A stretch of DNA of 31,927 nucleotides from an uncultured Oscillospiraceae bacterium (GTDB lineage: Bacteria; Bacillota; Clostridia; Oscillospirales; Ruminococcaceae), in NCBI GenBank assembly GCA_910579545.1, contig CAJTVI010000026.1, positions 1 to 31,927 on the forward strand, in the 5' to 3' direction. Under the pieces are notes generated by a model. It had not been told where the DNA came from. It was given only the letters and a program-made list of their open reading frames with translations, and ran no database searches. The position numbers were made by a program, and so were the translations under genes. Shown one piece after another: positions 1 to 7,805 of this stretch. Positions within the stretch are counted from its first letter, which is position 1; every line of letters starts with the position of its first letter.

Positions 1-1020
1 CGGCCGGCCGCGGTGCGGGTGTATTTTTTGGAGAACCTGCCCGCCCCCTTTGCCTGCGGCCTGCTGCGCCCGGCGGTTTATCTGCCGCCCGCGCTGGACC
101 CGGGCCGGGGCGCGCCTGCCCGGCAAACCGAGGCGGCGCTGCGCCACGAACTGGCCCATATCCGGCGGGGGCACCTCTGGCTCAAGGCCGCGGCCGCCCT
201 CTGCACCCTGCTGCACTGGTTCGACCCCCTGGCCTGGCAGCTGCAAAGGCGGATCGACCTTGGCTGCGAGCTTGCCTGCGACGCGGCGGCGACCCGCGGC
301 ATGACCCCCGCCCAAAAACAGGCCTATGCCCGGCTGCTGCTGCGGTTTTCGGCCCCGGCGCAGCCGGGGGGCGCGGGCCTGTCCCGCGGGGGGCGGCAGC
401 TGGCGGTGCGCATTGGCGCTTTGCGCCGGCCGGCGCAAAGCGGGGGCTTTGGCCGGGCCGTGCTGGCGCTGCTGTTCTGCGCGCTCTGCCTGCCAGCCGC
501 GGCCGGCTGCGCCGGCGCTGCGCGGCAGGCCGCGCGCGGCGCCGCCCTTTTGCAGAGCGCCCTGGCCGACCCCCAGCGGTACCTGCCCAGGCGCTCCGAT
601 CTTGGGGAGGGCCCGCTGGCCAGCCCGGAGGAACTGGTCGCGCTTGGGTGGCCGGTGCCCGCCTGGCGGTACTGCAGCCGCAAGCAGGCCGCCGGCATAT
701 TGATCGTGGCCGAGCCGGGCAGCACGATCACGGCGGCGGCGGACGGGGTGGTGCTGGCGGTCTCCACGGATGGCCAAACGGCGATCGACCCGGCCAACGG
801 CCGCACGGTGGTGCTGGTGCACAGCACCTGCCCGGATATTTCCACCAGCTATGCGCACTGCGGCGAGATCCTGGTGCGGCCGGGCCAGCTGGTGGCGGCC
901 GGCCAGCCCATTGGCACGGTGGGAACCACCGGGCAGATCAATGGGCCGGCCTGCCGGTACCAGGTACAGATCGACGGCCAGGTGTACCGCCCCGACCGCT
1001 GGTACCCCGGCATCGTGTAA
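1..1020 (+). CDS. M56 (BlaR1-type) membrane metallopeptidase with degenerate M23 tail, 5'-truncated
   Basis: The reading frame is open to the window edge, so the N-terminal membrane part is missing; a GTG at 13 is only the first possible start inside the window. Counting from that GTG, the zinc motif HELAH lies at residues 45-49 and a downstream Glu in CELACD at 86, as in M56 peptidases of the BlaR1/MecR1 group, which sense signals at the membrane and often act with a BlaI-type repressor. A hydrophobic stretch rich in Leu/Ala (about 148-168) follows. The C-terminal ~130 residues look like an M23/LytM fold (AAADGVV, YAHC, GQPIGTVGTTGQ), but the first His/Asp zinc motif reads AAGILI and the HxH near the end reads ACR, so this domain should not bind zinc. 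The pairing is unusual. The M56 call is firm; the signal sensed is unknown. Confidence 0.82.
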   Translation, partial: RPAAVRVYFLENLPAPFACGLLRPAVYLPPALDPGRGAPARQTEAALRHELAHIRRGHLWLKAAAALCTLLHWFDPLAWQLQRRIDLGCELACDAAATRGMTPAQKQAYARLLLRFSAPAQPGGAGLSRGGRQLAVRIGALRRPAQSGGFGRAVLALLFCALCLPAAAGCAGAARQAARGAALLQSALADPQRYLPRRSDLGEGPLASPEELVALGWPVPAWRYCSRKQAAGILIVAEPGSTITAAADGVVLAVSTDGQTAIDPANGRTVVLVHSTCPDISTSYAHCGEILVRPGQLVAAGQPIGTVGTTGQINGPACRYQVQIDGQVYRPDRWYPGIV

Positions 1021-1106
1021 TGCATCCCGCGCCCCTGCCAGAGGGCCGGCCCCTCTGAAAATACAAAAGACACAACAAAAAACAGAATAAGGGAGGACAG
1101 TTTTAC

Positions 1107-2711
1107 ATGGGAATATTCTCTAAAAAAGCCCGCATGGCGCTGGGCTTGGGTTTGTGTACCCTTTTTGGGTGCGGATGCGCGGCCGGGTACGCGGCCAGCG
1201 GCCCGCAGGGGGACGAGGCGCTGCTCCGCGCGCTCTACGCACAGTCGGCCGCCGCGGCGCGCCCGGCCGCGCAGGCCAGCCGGGCCGAAACCTTTGCGGC
1301 GCAGCCCGAGCTGTGCGGGGAGCTTGTCATCTGCATGGAGGCGTCCGACGCCGATGGGCTTACCAATGGGGCGCTGCTGCAGGCGGTCCGGGAATTTGAG
1401 CGGCTGCACCCGGGCCTTGAGATCCGCATCGAAACGGTGGTAGGAGGCATGACCGATCCCGCGCGGCGGGAACGGGAGATAAAAGCCCTTTGTGCCGCGG
1501 TGGAGGCGGGCGGCGGGCCGGACCTCTTTTTGTTTGAGGCATGGACCGGCCGCTCCTGCAGCCTCTGGCCCGACCTTTACAGGGCAATGCGGCAGGGGGC
1601 TTTTTTAAACTGCGCCGGCCCGCTTGCGGCGTACGGCGTGGATGTATCCGGCGGCGAGTTTTGGCAGCCGGTGATGCAGGCGGGGCGGCTGGGCGAAGAG
1701 CAGCTGCTGGTGCCGCTCTCGTTTACGGTGCCGGTGGCGCTGGCCGGGCAAAAGACATTGGAAGAGGGCGGCTTTGACCCCGCGCGGGCCGGGCAAAGCG
1801 CCGCCGCCTTTTTGGAGGAATGCGCCAGCGCCTGCGCCCGCAGGCCGGGGCAAACGGTGGAGGCCGGGCTGTATCCGCTCAACTTTACCGCCCAGCAGGT
1901 GCTGGACTACGACACCGGCGAGGTGCGGCTGAACACCCCGGCGGTGCGGCAGATGCTCGCCGCCCAGCGCACCCTGCTCACCGCGCCCTGGCGGCAGCCG
2001 GAGCAGGAGCTGCGGCAGGCGGTGCAGGCCGGCCAGGGGCGGGCCTACGACCAGCAGCAGGCCGCCCAGCTGGAAAGCGGCGACTGTCTGCTGGCGGTGA
2101 CGGAATGGGACTGTGCCCAGGTATATGCGCAGCTGCTTGCGGCAAATCAGGCCCCGGCCGCCCTGCTGGCGTTTCCCAACGAGAACGGCGGGGTGACCGC
2201 CCAGGTGTGCAGCGCCGCGGCCATCCGGCGGGACGCCGCCAACCCAAACGCGGCCGCGGCCCTGCTGGCATTTTTGCTGGAGGGGCCGCAGCAAAACGCC
2301 GGCGCGTATCCGGGTGTTTTTTGGGGGCTGCCGGTGCGCAGGGACAGCCTTGGCCCCGCGCTGGACGCCGAGTATGAACACTGGCACGGGATCTGGTACC
2401 TGGACCCCAGCGAGGAGCAGATACGCCAGTGGGAGGAGCAGATCGGCGAGACCTTTGCGCCGATGGACCAGGCGGAGCGCGCGGCCTATTTTGAGCAGCT
2501 CGGGCAGCCGGTGCCGCCGCAGCTGCGCCGGCAGCTGGCGCAGATCTGCGGGCGGATCGACGCGGCCAGCCTGCCCTCCGGCTGGCCGGGCGGCCCGCGG
2601 CCGGAGGAGGTGTGGAGCCGCGAGGAGGCCTTTTGCCGCGGCGAGCTTACGGCCGACGAGCTGATCGCGGCCCTGCAGCCGCTTTTGGAGGGCTATCTGC
2701 GGGAGGGGTAA
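1107..2711 (+). CDS. Extracellular solute-binding lipoprotein (ABC family 1)
   Basis: A 534-residue secreted lipoprotein. The N-terminus has KK-AR charges, a hydrophobic stretch and LFGC as a probable lipobox (Cys22), with a second Cys two residues later. The mature part has the family-1 binding-protein pattern: a beta strand GELVICME near residue 72, a helix containing AVREFERLHPGLEIRIETV, and GGGPDLFLFEA around residues 133-143. Family members capture sugars or oligosaccharides for ABC importers, but no permease or ATPase gene is nearby, so the partner and ligand are unknown. GGGAGGA lies about 10 bases before the ATG. The gene follows the M56 peptidase by 86 bases on the same strand, so co-transcription and a sensing role are possible but unproven. 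Confidence 0.8.
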   Translation: MGIFSKKARMALGLGLCTLFGCGCAAGYAASGPQGDEALLRALYAQSAAAARPAAQASRAETFAAQPELCGELVICMEASDADGLTNGALLQAVREFERLHPGLEIRIETVVGGMTDPARREREIKALCAAVEAGGGPDLFLFEAWTGRSCSLWPDLYRAMRQGAFLNCAGPLAAYGVDVSGGEFWQPVMQAGRLGEEQLLVPLSFTVPVALAGQKTLEEGGFDPARAGQSAAAFLEECASACARRPGQTVEAGLYPLNFTAQQVLDYDTGEVRLNTPAVRQMLAAQRTLLTAPWRQPEQELRQAVQAGQGRAYDQQQAAQLESGDCLLAVTEWDCAQVYAQLLAANQAPAALLAFPNENGGVTAQVCSAAAIRRDAANPNAAAALLAFLLEGPQQNAGAYPGVFWGLPVRRDSLGPALDAEYEHWHGIWYLDPSEEQIRQWEEQIGETFAPMDQAERAAYFEQLGQPVPPQLRRQLAQICGRIDAASLPSGWPGGPRPEEVWSREEAFCRGELTADELIAALQPLLEGYLREG

Positions 2712-2774
2712 AGCCGTCCCCGCCCGGGCGGAAAGGGCCGCCCCAAAGCCCCTTTTGGCAGGCGCGCGGGCCAA

Positions 2775-2820
2775 AAAACACGCAGGCCCGAACCCGAATG
2801 GGTTTGGGCCTGCGTGTTTT
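2775..2820. terminator. Bidirectional intrinsic terminator between the binding-protein gene and tRNA-Val
   Basis: The arms 2775-2795 and 2800-2820 pair over 21 bp with one G-T wobble around the loop GAAT. An A-run precedes it and a T-run follows it, so it can stop transcripts from both sides. Its right edge touches the CCA end of the tRNA encoded on the minus strand. Confidence 0.85.
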
Positions 2821-2896
2821 GGTGGAGAATTAGGGACTCGAACCCCAGACTTCCTGCGTGTGATGCAGGCACTCTAACCAGCTGAGCTAATCCTCC
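2820..2896 (-). tRNA. tRNA-Val (anticodon CAC)
   Basis: Read on the minus strand, the 77 bases fold as a full cloverleaf. The acceptor pairs GGAGGAT with ATTCTCC, the D arm begins GCTC, the anticodon stem CCTGC/GCAGG encloses loop ATCACAC, and the T arm holds TTCGAGT. The loop gives anticodon CAC (valine, GUG codons). The 3' CCA is encoded. Transcription ends in the hairpin that abuts the CCA. Confidence 0.93.
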
Positions 2897-2907
2897 AAAG
2901 CACACTG

Positions 2908-2936
2908 ATTATAGCATACCCCGCGGCAAAAAGCAA
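2908..2936 (-). promoter_or_regulatory. Promoter of tRNA-Val
   Basis: On the minus strand TTGCTT (2936-2931) and TATAAT (2913-2908) are 17 bases apart, with TGC just before the -10 (extended -10). The tRNA 5' end lies 11 bases after the -10. Confidence 0.75.
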
Positions 2937-2942
2937 GGGCTT

Positions 2943-2986
2943 TTTTGCGCCGGGAATGTCCGTGGCTTTTGCGCCGGGAATGTCCG
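2943..2986. repeat. Two-copy 24-bp direct repeat
   Basis: The 20-bp unit starting TTTTGCGCCGGG occurs at 2943-2962 and 2967-2986, a period of 24. It lies between the tRNA promoter and the hairpin repeat at 3012. No function is visible. Confidence 0.6.
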
Positions 2987-3011
2987 CCGCAAGGGTTTTT
3001 GCCGGCCCCAA

Positions 3012-3113
3012 GCCGGGCGCGGGGGAATAGTCTCTCAAGGCAACAGGCCCGCTGCCCCAAAAGCCTTTCGAGGTTCTCCCCCCGCCCGGCCATCGGACCT
3101 GTCTCCCCGGTTT
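3012..3113 (-). repeat. Interspersed hairpin repeat, diverged copy with an inverted centre
   Basis: The core AGTCTCTCAAGGCAACAGG...GCCTTTCGAGG (about 3029-3076) belongs to the family seen at 4579, 30184 and 31847. The outer end (CATCGGACC..TCTCCCCGGTTT, 3091-3113) is in the forward orientation while the core is in the reverse orientation, so the hairpin centre appears flipped relative to its flank. It lies just downstream of the MATE stop codon. Confidence 0.65.
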
Positions 3114-3143
3114 GGGCGCCCCCTTTGCCCCGGCCGCGCCGCG

Positions 3144-4490
3144 CTATTCCGCATACTTTGTCTGCCACCGGCCCGAGAGGTACCGGGCGGTAAAGCAGAT
3201 GGTGCGGCATACCCAGTCCAGCACCATCGCGGCCCACACCCCCTCGGCCCCCAGGCCAAAGCGGGCGCTCAAAAAATAGCTCATGCCCACCCGCCAAAAC
3301 GCCATCGAGAGCACCGACACGGTCATGGTAAACCGCACGTCGTTGGCCGCCCGCAGCACGTTGGGCAGCACAAAGGAGGCGGGCCAAAGCAGGATGGCAA
3401 ACCCCGCGTGGATCCAAACCAGCAGGCTGGCCAGCGCCAGTGTCTCGCCCGACAGGCTGTACAGCCGCAGCAGCAGCGGCAGGCCCAGCAGCATCCCCGC
3501 GTTGAGGCTGCCCAGGATCAGGTAGGCCTGGCCCATCAGCAGCCGGGTGTAGCGGCGGGCCTGGGCGGTGTCCCGCGCGCCGATGCACTGGCCGATCACC
3601 GTGATCATCGCAAGGCCGTAGGCCTGCCCCGGGATGATGCCAAAACCGTCCAGGTTGTTGGCCACCGCGTTGGCCGCGATCTGTACCGTGCCATACTGCG
3701 CGATCAGCGACACCAGCAGCACCCGCCCCAGCTGGAACAGGCTGTTTTCAAAGGCGCTGGGCACCCCGATATGCAAAATGCGGCCCACCATCTGCCGCTC
3801 CAGCCGCAGCCCGGCCCGCAGGTCCACCGATACCGGCGCGTTCTGGTCCGCCAGCGGCCGCAGGATCAGCAGCGCCCCCAGCGCCCGGCTGGCAAGGCTG
3901 GGCAGCGCCACGCCGGCCACCCCCATGTGCAGCCCAAAGATGCACACCGCGTTGCCCGCGATGTTGACCAGGTTGACCAGCAGGCTGATCTTCATGCTGA
4001 TCTTGCTGTTGCCCATGCTGCGAAAGAGCGCCGCCCCGGCGTTGTAGATGGCCAAAAACGGGAAGCTCACCGCGCCGATGCGCAGATAGACAAGGCAGGC
4101 GTCCATCACGGCCGGCTCGATCTGGCCAAACAACAGCCTCAGCAGCGGCCGGGCAAAGATCAGCGCAAGGGCCATAACGCCCAGCCCGGCCCCCGCGCTG
4201 AGCAGCAGCAGCTGGCCGGCCGAGTCGCAGGCCTTGTCCCGCCGGCGGGCGCCCAGAAACTGGCTGGTGACCACCGCGCCCCCGGTGGCCAGCGCCGCAA
4301 ACACCTGGAAGATCAGGTTTACCAGCATATCCACCAGCGACACGCCGGACACCGCGGCCTCCCCCGCGTAGGAGACCATCATGGTGTCGGCGATGCCCAC
4401 CGTTACGGCAAGGGTCTGCTCGATGAGCAGCGGAAGGATCAGCCGCCGCAGCGCCGCCCGGGAAAAGAGCTCGGTTTGGGCCTTTTCCAT
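3144..4490 (-). CDS. MATE family multidrug/cation efflux transporter
   Basis: A 448-residue polytopic membrane protein of typical MATE length (about 12 membrane segments in two halves). The N-terminal half has the family pattern LILPLLIEQTLAVTVGIADTMMVSY, and the second half repeats it (IGVPSAFENSLFQLGRVLLVSLIAQYG). MATE proteins export drugs, dyes or metabolites using Na+ or H+ gradients; the substrate cannot be read here. The ATG at 4490 is chosen because GGGAGGTGA sits just upstream; the frame extends further upstream but has no ribosome site there. Monocistronic on the minus strand. The stop codon is TAG. Confidence 0.9.
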   Translation of the reverse strand: MEKAQTELFSRAALRRLILPLLIEQTLAVTVGIADTMMVSYAGEAAVSGVSLVDMLVNLIFQVFAALATGGAVVTSQFLGARRRDKACDSAGQLLLLSAGAGLGVMALALIFARPLLRLLFGQIEPAVMDACLVYLRIGAVSFPFLAIYNAGAALFRSMGNSKISMKISLLVNLVNIAGNAVCIFGLHMGVAGVALPSLASRALGALLILRPLADQNAPVSVDLRAGLRLERQMVGRILHIGVPSAFENSLFQLGRVLLVSLIAQYGTVQIAANAVANNLDGFGIIPGQAYGLAMITVIGQCIGARDTAQARRYTRLLMGQAYLILGSLNAGMLLGLPLLLRLYSLSGETLALASLLVWIHAGFAILLWPASFVLPNVLRAANDVRFTMTVSVLSMAFWRVGMSYFLSARFGLGAEGVWAAMVLDWVCRTICFTARYLSGRWQTKYAE

Positions 4491-4529
4491 AAAATCACCT
4501 CCCGCTTTTTGTGCAAAGCAAACGTGACC

Positions 4530-4571
4530 AGTATAGCACCGCCCCCGCCGGTTTGCAAGGGCGGGGGCGGC
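4530..4571 (-). promoter_or_regulatory. Promoter of the MATE gene within a GC-rich dyad
   Basis: On the minus strand TTGCAA (4558-4553), a 17-base spacer and TATACT (4535-4530), with TGC before the -10. The -35 lies in the loop between two 11-bp complementary arms, CCGCCCCCGCC at 4539-4549 and its complement at about 4560-4570, which could be an operator or a hairpin. Confidence 0.65.
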
Positions 4572-4578
4572 TTGAGGT

Positions 4579-4903
4579 GTCCATTTCAAGGAGTTTTAGG
4601 GGGTTAAGGCCGGGTGCGGGGGAGAGTCTCGAAAGGCTTTCGGGGCAGGGGTCCTGTTGCCTTGAGAGACTGCTCCCACGCACCCGGCCGGCGGACCTCT
4701 AAGCCAAGGTGCGGGGGGAGAGTCTCGAAAGGCTTTCGGGGCAGGGATCCTGTTGCCTTGAGAGACTGCTCCCACGCACCCGGCCGGCGGACCTCTAAGC
4801 CAAGGTGCGGGGGGAGAGTCTCGAAAGGCTTTCGGGGCAGGGGTCCTGTTGCCTTGAGAGACTGCTCCCACGCACCCGGCCGCCGGATCTCTCTCCCCGG
4901 TTT
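4579..4903 (+). repeat. Interspersed hairpin repeat with three tandem 96-bp cores
   Basis: The element starts at GTCCATTTCAAGGAG and ends at CTCTCCCCGGTTT. Its core AGTCTCGAAAGGC...GCCTTGAGAGACT begins at 4625, 4721 and 4817, exactly 96 bases apart and almost identical. Each core folds as an imperfect hairpin (AGTCTC with GAGACT, AAGGC with GCCTT, CAGG with CCTG). A single-core version lies at 30184-30315. A second start-like sequence (GTCCATTTTGAGG) follows at about 4927. The array fills the region between the divergent MATE and kinase promoters. It is non-coding; the reading frames across it follow the repeat. Confidence 0.88.
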
Positions 4904-5001
4904 GAACACTCCTGGCGGCTTGAGGCGTCCATTTTGAGGGGCTTTGGGGCGCTCCCGGGCCGTCCCCTTCGGGCCGCCCCGCGGCTTTTGCCCGGCCCCC
5001 C

Positions 5002-5031
5002 TTGCCCCCGGCCGGCAAAAGCTGGTATACT
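5002..5031 (+). promoter_or_regulatory. Promoter of the PfkB kinase gene
   Basis: TTGCCC (5002-5007), an 18-base spacer and TATACT (5026-5031) preceded by TGG (extended -10). A GC-rich leader hairpin (CGCCCCGC/GCGGGGCG) follows before the ribosome site AAAGGGGG. Confidence 0.6.
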
Positions 5032-5097
5032 AAAAGCGGCAAAAACCGCCCCGCGCCGCGCGGGGCGGAGTGCAGGATATAAAGGGGGATCTTCAGG

Positions 5098-6117
5098 ATG
5101 AAAAAAAGCTTTGATCTTGTAACCATGGGCGAGGTGATGCTGCGGCTTTCGCCCCCCAGCGGCGAGCGGCTGGTGCGGGGGGACGTGTTTGAAAAAAAGG
5201 CCGGCGGGGCCGAGCTGAACGTGGCCTCCGGCGTGTCCCTGCTGGGGCTGCGCACCGGCATCATCAGTAAGCTGCCGGCCAACGACATGGGCACCTACAT
5301 CAAAAACCGCACCCGCTTTTTGGGGGTCAGCGACGACTGCCTGCTCTACGACACGGCCCCCGGCGCCCGGCTGGGCCTGTACTACTACGAGAGCGGCGCG
5401 CATCCCCGCAAGCCCAGCATCGTGTACGACCGGGCCGGCAGCAGCATGACCCGCATCTCGATCGGCGAGATCCCCGCCGAGGTGTATGCCGACGCCCGGA
5501 TGTTCCACACCAGCGGCATCACCCTGGCCCTCAGCCCGGCCGTGCGGGAAGTGGCGCTGGAGGCGGTGCGCCGGTTCAAGGCGGGGGGCGCGCTGGTAAG
5601 CTTTGACGTAAACTACCGCGCCAACCTCTGGGGCGAGGACGAGGCCCGCGAGACCATCCAGAAGGTGCTGCCGCTGGTGGACGTGCTGTTTGTAAGCGAG
5701 GAAAGCTGCCGGCGGATGTTCCGCAAAACCGGGGAACTGGCCGGGATGATGAAAAGCTTCTGCACCGAGTACGGGGTGCAGGTGGTGGCCACCACCCAGC
5801 GCACGGTGCAGAGCCCCAAAAAGCACACCTTTACCAGCACCCTGTACGACGCAAAAACCGACCGCTTTTACACCGAGGAGCCCTACCGGGACATCGACGT
5901 GGTGGACCGCATCGGCTCGGGCGACGCCTATGTGGCCGGGGTGTTGTTTGGACTGCTGCAATACGGCGACCCCCAAAAGGCGCTGGAGTTCGGCAACGCG
6001 GCCTCCAGCCTCAAAAATACCATCCCGGGCGATCTGCCCAGCTCGGACTTTGCCGAGGTGCAGCGCATCATAAACGCCCACCACGCCAGCGGGGTGCAGA
6101 GCGAGATGAACCGCTGA
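5098..6117 (+). CDS. PfkB-family sugar kinase, probable 2-dehydro-3-deoxygluconate kinase
   Basis: A 339-residue ribokinase-fold kinase. It opens with the family strand DLVTMGEVMLRLSP, has the substrate-lid region AGGAELNVASGVSLLGL, and the C-terminal PfkB signature DRIGSGDAYVAGVL with catalytic-base Asp276 and anion hole GSGD. The start pattern and spacing resemble KDG kinases (KdgK), which phosphorylate 2-keto-3-deoxygluconate from uronic acids to KDPG in the cytoplasm; fructokinase is the alternative. AAAGGGGG lies about 12 bases before the ATG. It stands alone between its own promoter and terminator, but the HpcH/HpaI aldolase and TRAP importer 10 kb away could belong to the same kind of metabolism (inference). 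Confidence 0.85.
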   Translation: MKKSFDLVTMGEVMLRLSPPSGERLVRGDVFEKKAGGAELNVASGVSLLGLRTGIISKLPANDMGTYIKNRTRFLGVSDDCLLYDTAPGARLGLYYYESGAHPRKPSIVYDRAGSSMTRISIGEIPAEVYADARMFHTSGITLALSPAVREVALEAVRRFKAGGALVSFDVNYRANLWGEDEARETIQKVLPLVDVLFVSEESCRRMFRKTGELAGMMKSFCTEYGVQVVATTQRTVQSPKKHTFTSTLYDAKTDRFYTEEPYRDIDVVDRIGSGDAYVAGVLFGLLQYGDPQKALEFGNAASSLKNTIPGDLPSSDFAEVQRIINAHHASGVQSEMNR

Positions 6118-6133
6118 AACCATCGTGTAACAT

Positions 6134-6164
6134 AAAGAGGGGACCCGGATGGGCCCCCTCTTTT
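6134..6164 (+). terminator. Terminator of the PfkB kinase gene
   Basis: AAAGAGGGGACCC pairs with GGGCCCCCTCTTT (one mismatch) around the loop GGAT, followed by T's, 16 bases after the stop codon. Confidence 0.85.
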
Positions 6165-6240
6165 GCTGTGCGCATTTTGGCGGTCTGCCGCCGGTTTTGC
6201 GCGGCGATGAAAATACAAATTGTATATCCCGCAAACAAAA

Positions 6241-7101
6241 TCACAAAAGGTTGACTCGGCGTTCCAGCATCCAGCGGGCGGCAAAGAACCACACAAGGCC
6301 GCCAAGCGCCAGCAAAACCAGTGAGCCGCCCTCCGCGGCCAGCAGCTGGCCCGCCGCGTTCAGCCCGGCCAGCGGGTTAAAGTCACACTCCATGCTCAGC
6401 ACCCCGGCCAGCCATGCGGCCAGACCCATCAGGCTGTTCACCAAAAGCTGGAGCACCACATACACCGCAATGCTCGCGCCCAGCCGGCCGGTGGTGCGCT
6501 GGGTGCCAAGGGCCATGCTCAGGTACATCATCAGGTAGCTGTGGGCCACCCCCATAAACCAGAGCAGCGCCCCGCCCGCGTACCACTGCCACAGGGGCAC
6601 CGGGATGCCCTCGTGCATGCTGTCCAGCAGAAAAGCCAGCGGGGTGCGGCCATCCGGCAGCAGAACCCGGATCGAGCCCACCAGCCCAAACACCAGGGCC
6701 AGCACCAGCGCCAGGGCGGCGGTGGTCCAGGCCACGCTGGCCGTCAGCTTGGCGGCCAGGTGCTCGGCCGGGCTTGCGGGCAGGGCCAGCATCAGGTAGC
6801 CCTCGTCCCCCAAAAGGTTTTTGTAAAAACGCTGCAGGGTCACCACCACGCAGGTGATCATCAGGGCCATCATGCTCAAAAACACCCCCACCACCAGCAG
6901 CCGCAGCACCAGGTGGAACAGCCCCCCGTGCACGGGCTGGGCAGCTTCGCCGGCCGGCCCGCCCGAAACCATCAGGGCGTCCGGCCCGGCCAGCAGCACC
7001 GCCAGCATGGCAAGGCCGGAAAAGGCCAGCACCGCCCCCATCAGCGGCAGCAAAATGCGGCCCATCGAGCGGCATTCCAGCCGCAGCAGCTTTGCAAACA
7101 T
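6241..7101 (-). CDS. ABC-2 type transporter permease
   Basis: A 286-residue membrane protein with about six hydrophobic segments (for example LLPLMGAVLAFSGLAMLAVLLAG near residue 17, LVVGVFLSMMALMITCVVV near 70, and C-terminal GGSLVLLALGGLVWFFAA). No catalytic domain. It is the third gene of a GntR/ATPase/permease operon; its ATG overlaps the ATPase stop codon in TGATG, so translational coupling is likely. Such YtrA-linked ABC-2 exporters usually deal with cell-envelope stress or antimicrobial peptides. The substrate here is not visible. Confidence 0.82.
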   Translation of the reverse strand: MFAKLLRLECRSMGRILLPLMGAVLAFSGLAMLAVLLAGPDALMVSGGPAGEAAQPVHGGLFHLVLRLLVVGVFLSMMALMITCVVVTLQRFYKNLLGDEGYLMLALPASPAEHLAAKLTASVAWTTAALALVLALVFGLVGSIRVLLPDGRTPLAFLLDSMHEGIPVPLWQWYAGGALLWFMGVAHSYLMMYLSMALGTQRTTGRLGASIAVYVVLQLLVNSLMGLAAWLAGVLSMECDFNPLAGLNAAGQLLAAEGGSLVLLALGGLVWFFAARWMLERRVNLL

Positions 7102-7802
7102 CAGAACACCTCCCTGAAAATCGCGTCGATGCTCTTGCCGCGCTCCTCGCGCAGGGCCTCGGCGCTGCCGCTGAGCAAAAGCCGCCCCTCCCGCAGCACC
7201 ACCAGATCGTCCAGCACCGGTTCCAGGTCCCCGATCAGGTGGGTGGAGATGACCATGGCGGCCTCCTCGCTGTAGTTGCGGATGATCGTGTCCAAAATGC
7301 AGCTGCGGGCCGCCGGGTCCACCCCGCCCAGGGGTTCGTCCAGCAGATAAAGGCTGGCTTTGCGGCTCATGGTAAGGGCAAGCTGTAATTTTTCGCGGGA
7401 GCCCTTGCTCAGGGCCGACAGCTGCTCGTCTTGCGCAAGGCCCAGCTCGGCCAACAGGGCGTTTGCCTTGGCCCGGTCAAAATCCGGGTAAAAATCCGCA
7501 AACAGGGCGGCGGCCTGCCCCACACGCATCTCCCGCGGCAGGCAGGGGCGGTCGGGCAGGTAGGCGGTGCGCTGCTTGGTCCACACCCCCGGGGCCTGCC
7601 CGCACACGGTCACGCTGCCGCCGGTGGGGGTCAAAAGCCCCGCCGCTAACTTCAGCAGGGTGGTTTTGCCGCTGCCGTTCGGCCCCAAAAGGCCGGTGAT
7701 CCGCCCGGCAAAAAAGCTGGCGGTAAAATCCTTCAGCGCCGCCCGCGGCCCATAGGCCTTGCACAGGGCGGTGCACTGCAAAATGGCTTGGTCCTTCTGC
7801 AC
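7101..7802 (-). CDS. ABC transporter ATP-binding protein
   Basis: A 233-residue ATPase. Walker A is GPNGSGKTT at residues 40-48, the signature region is LSKGSREKLQLAL (131-143, SKGSREK replacing the usual SGGQ-type motif), and Walker B is LYLLDEP (151-157). The variant signature is common in ABC-2 exporter ATPases of the YtrB/CcmA type. It powers the permease encoded just downstream with a one-base overlap, and follows the GntR gene by three bases. The ATG at 7802 has GGAGG upstream inside the end of the regulator gene. Confidence 0.92.
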   Translation of the reverse strand: MQKDQAILQCTALCKAYGPRAALKDFTASFFAGRITGLLGPNGSGKTTLLKLAAGLLTPTGGSVTVCGQAPGVWTKQRTAYLPDRPCLPREMRVGQAAALFADFYPDFDRAKANALLAELGLAQDEQLSALSKGSREKLQLALTMSRKASLYLLDEPLGGVDPAARSCILDTIIRNYSEEAAMVISTHLIGDLEPVLDDLVVLREGRLLLSGSAEALREERGKSIDAIFREVF

Positions 7803-7805
7803 GCT

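Noticed and set aside
1605..2774. 389-codon minus-strand frame opposite the solute-binding protein
   Set aside because: Shadow frame caused by high GC; no recognisable domain.
3408..4607. 399-codon plus frame opposite the MATE gene
   Set aside because: Gln/His/Pro-rich shadow that runs into the non-coding repeat; no ribosome site.
4579..4903. CRISPR array
   Set aside because: The whole 96-bp unit is conserved, with no variable spacers and no cas genes; it is a tandem duplication of a hairpin element.
4596..5294. Frames reading through the three 96-bp repeats
   Set aside because: The protein repeats only mirror the DNA repeat, and all frames on both strands stay open because 96 is divisible by three.
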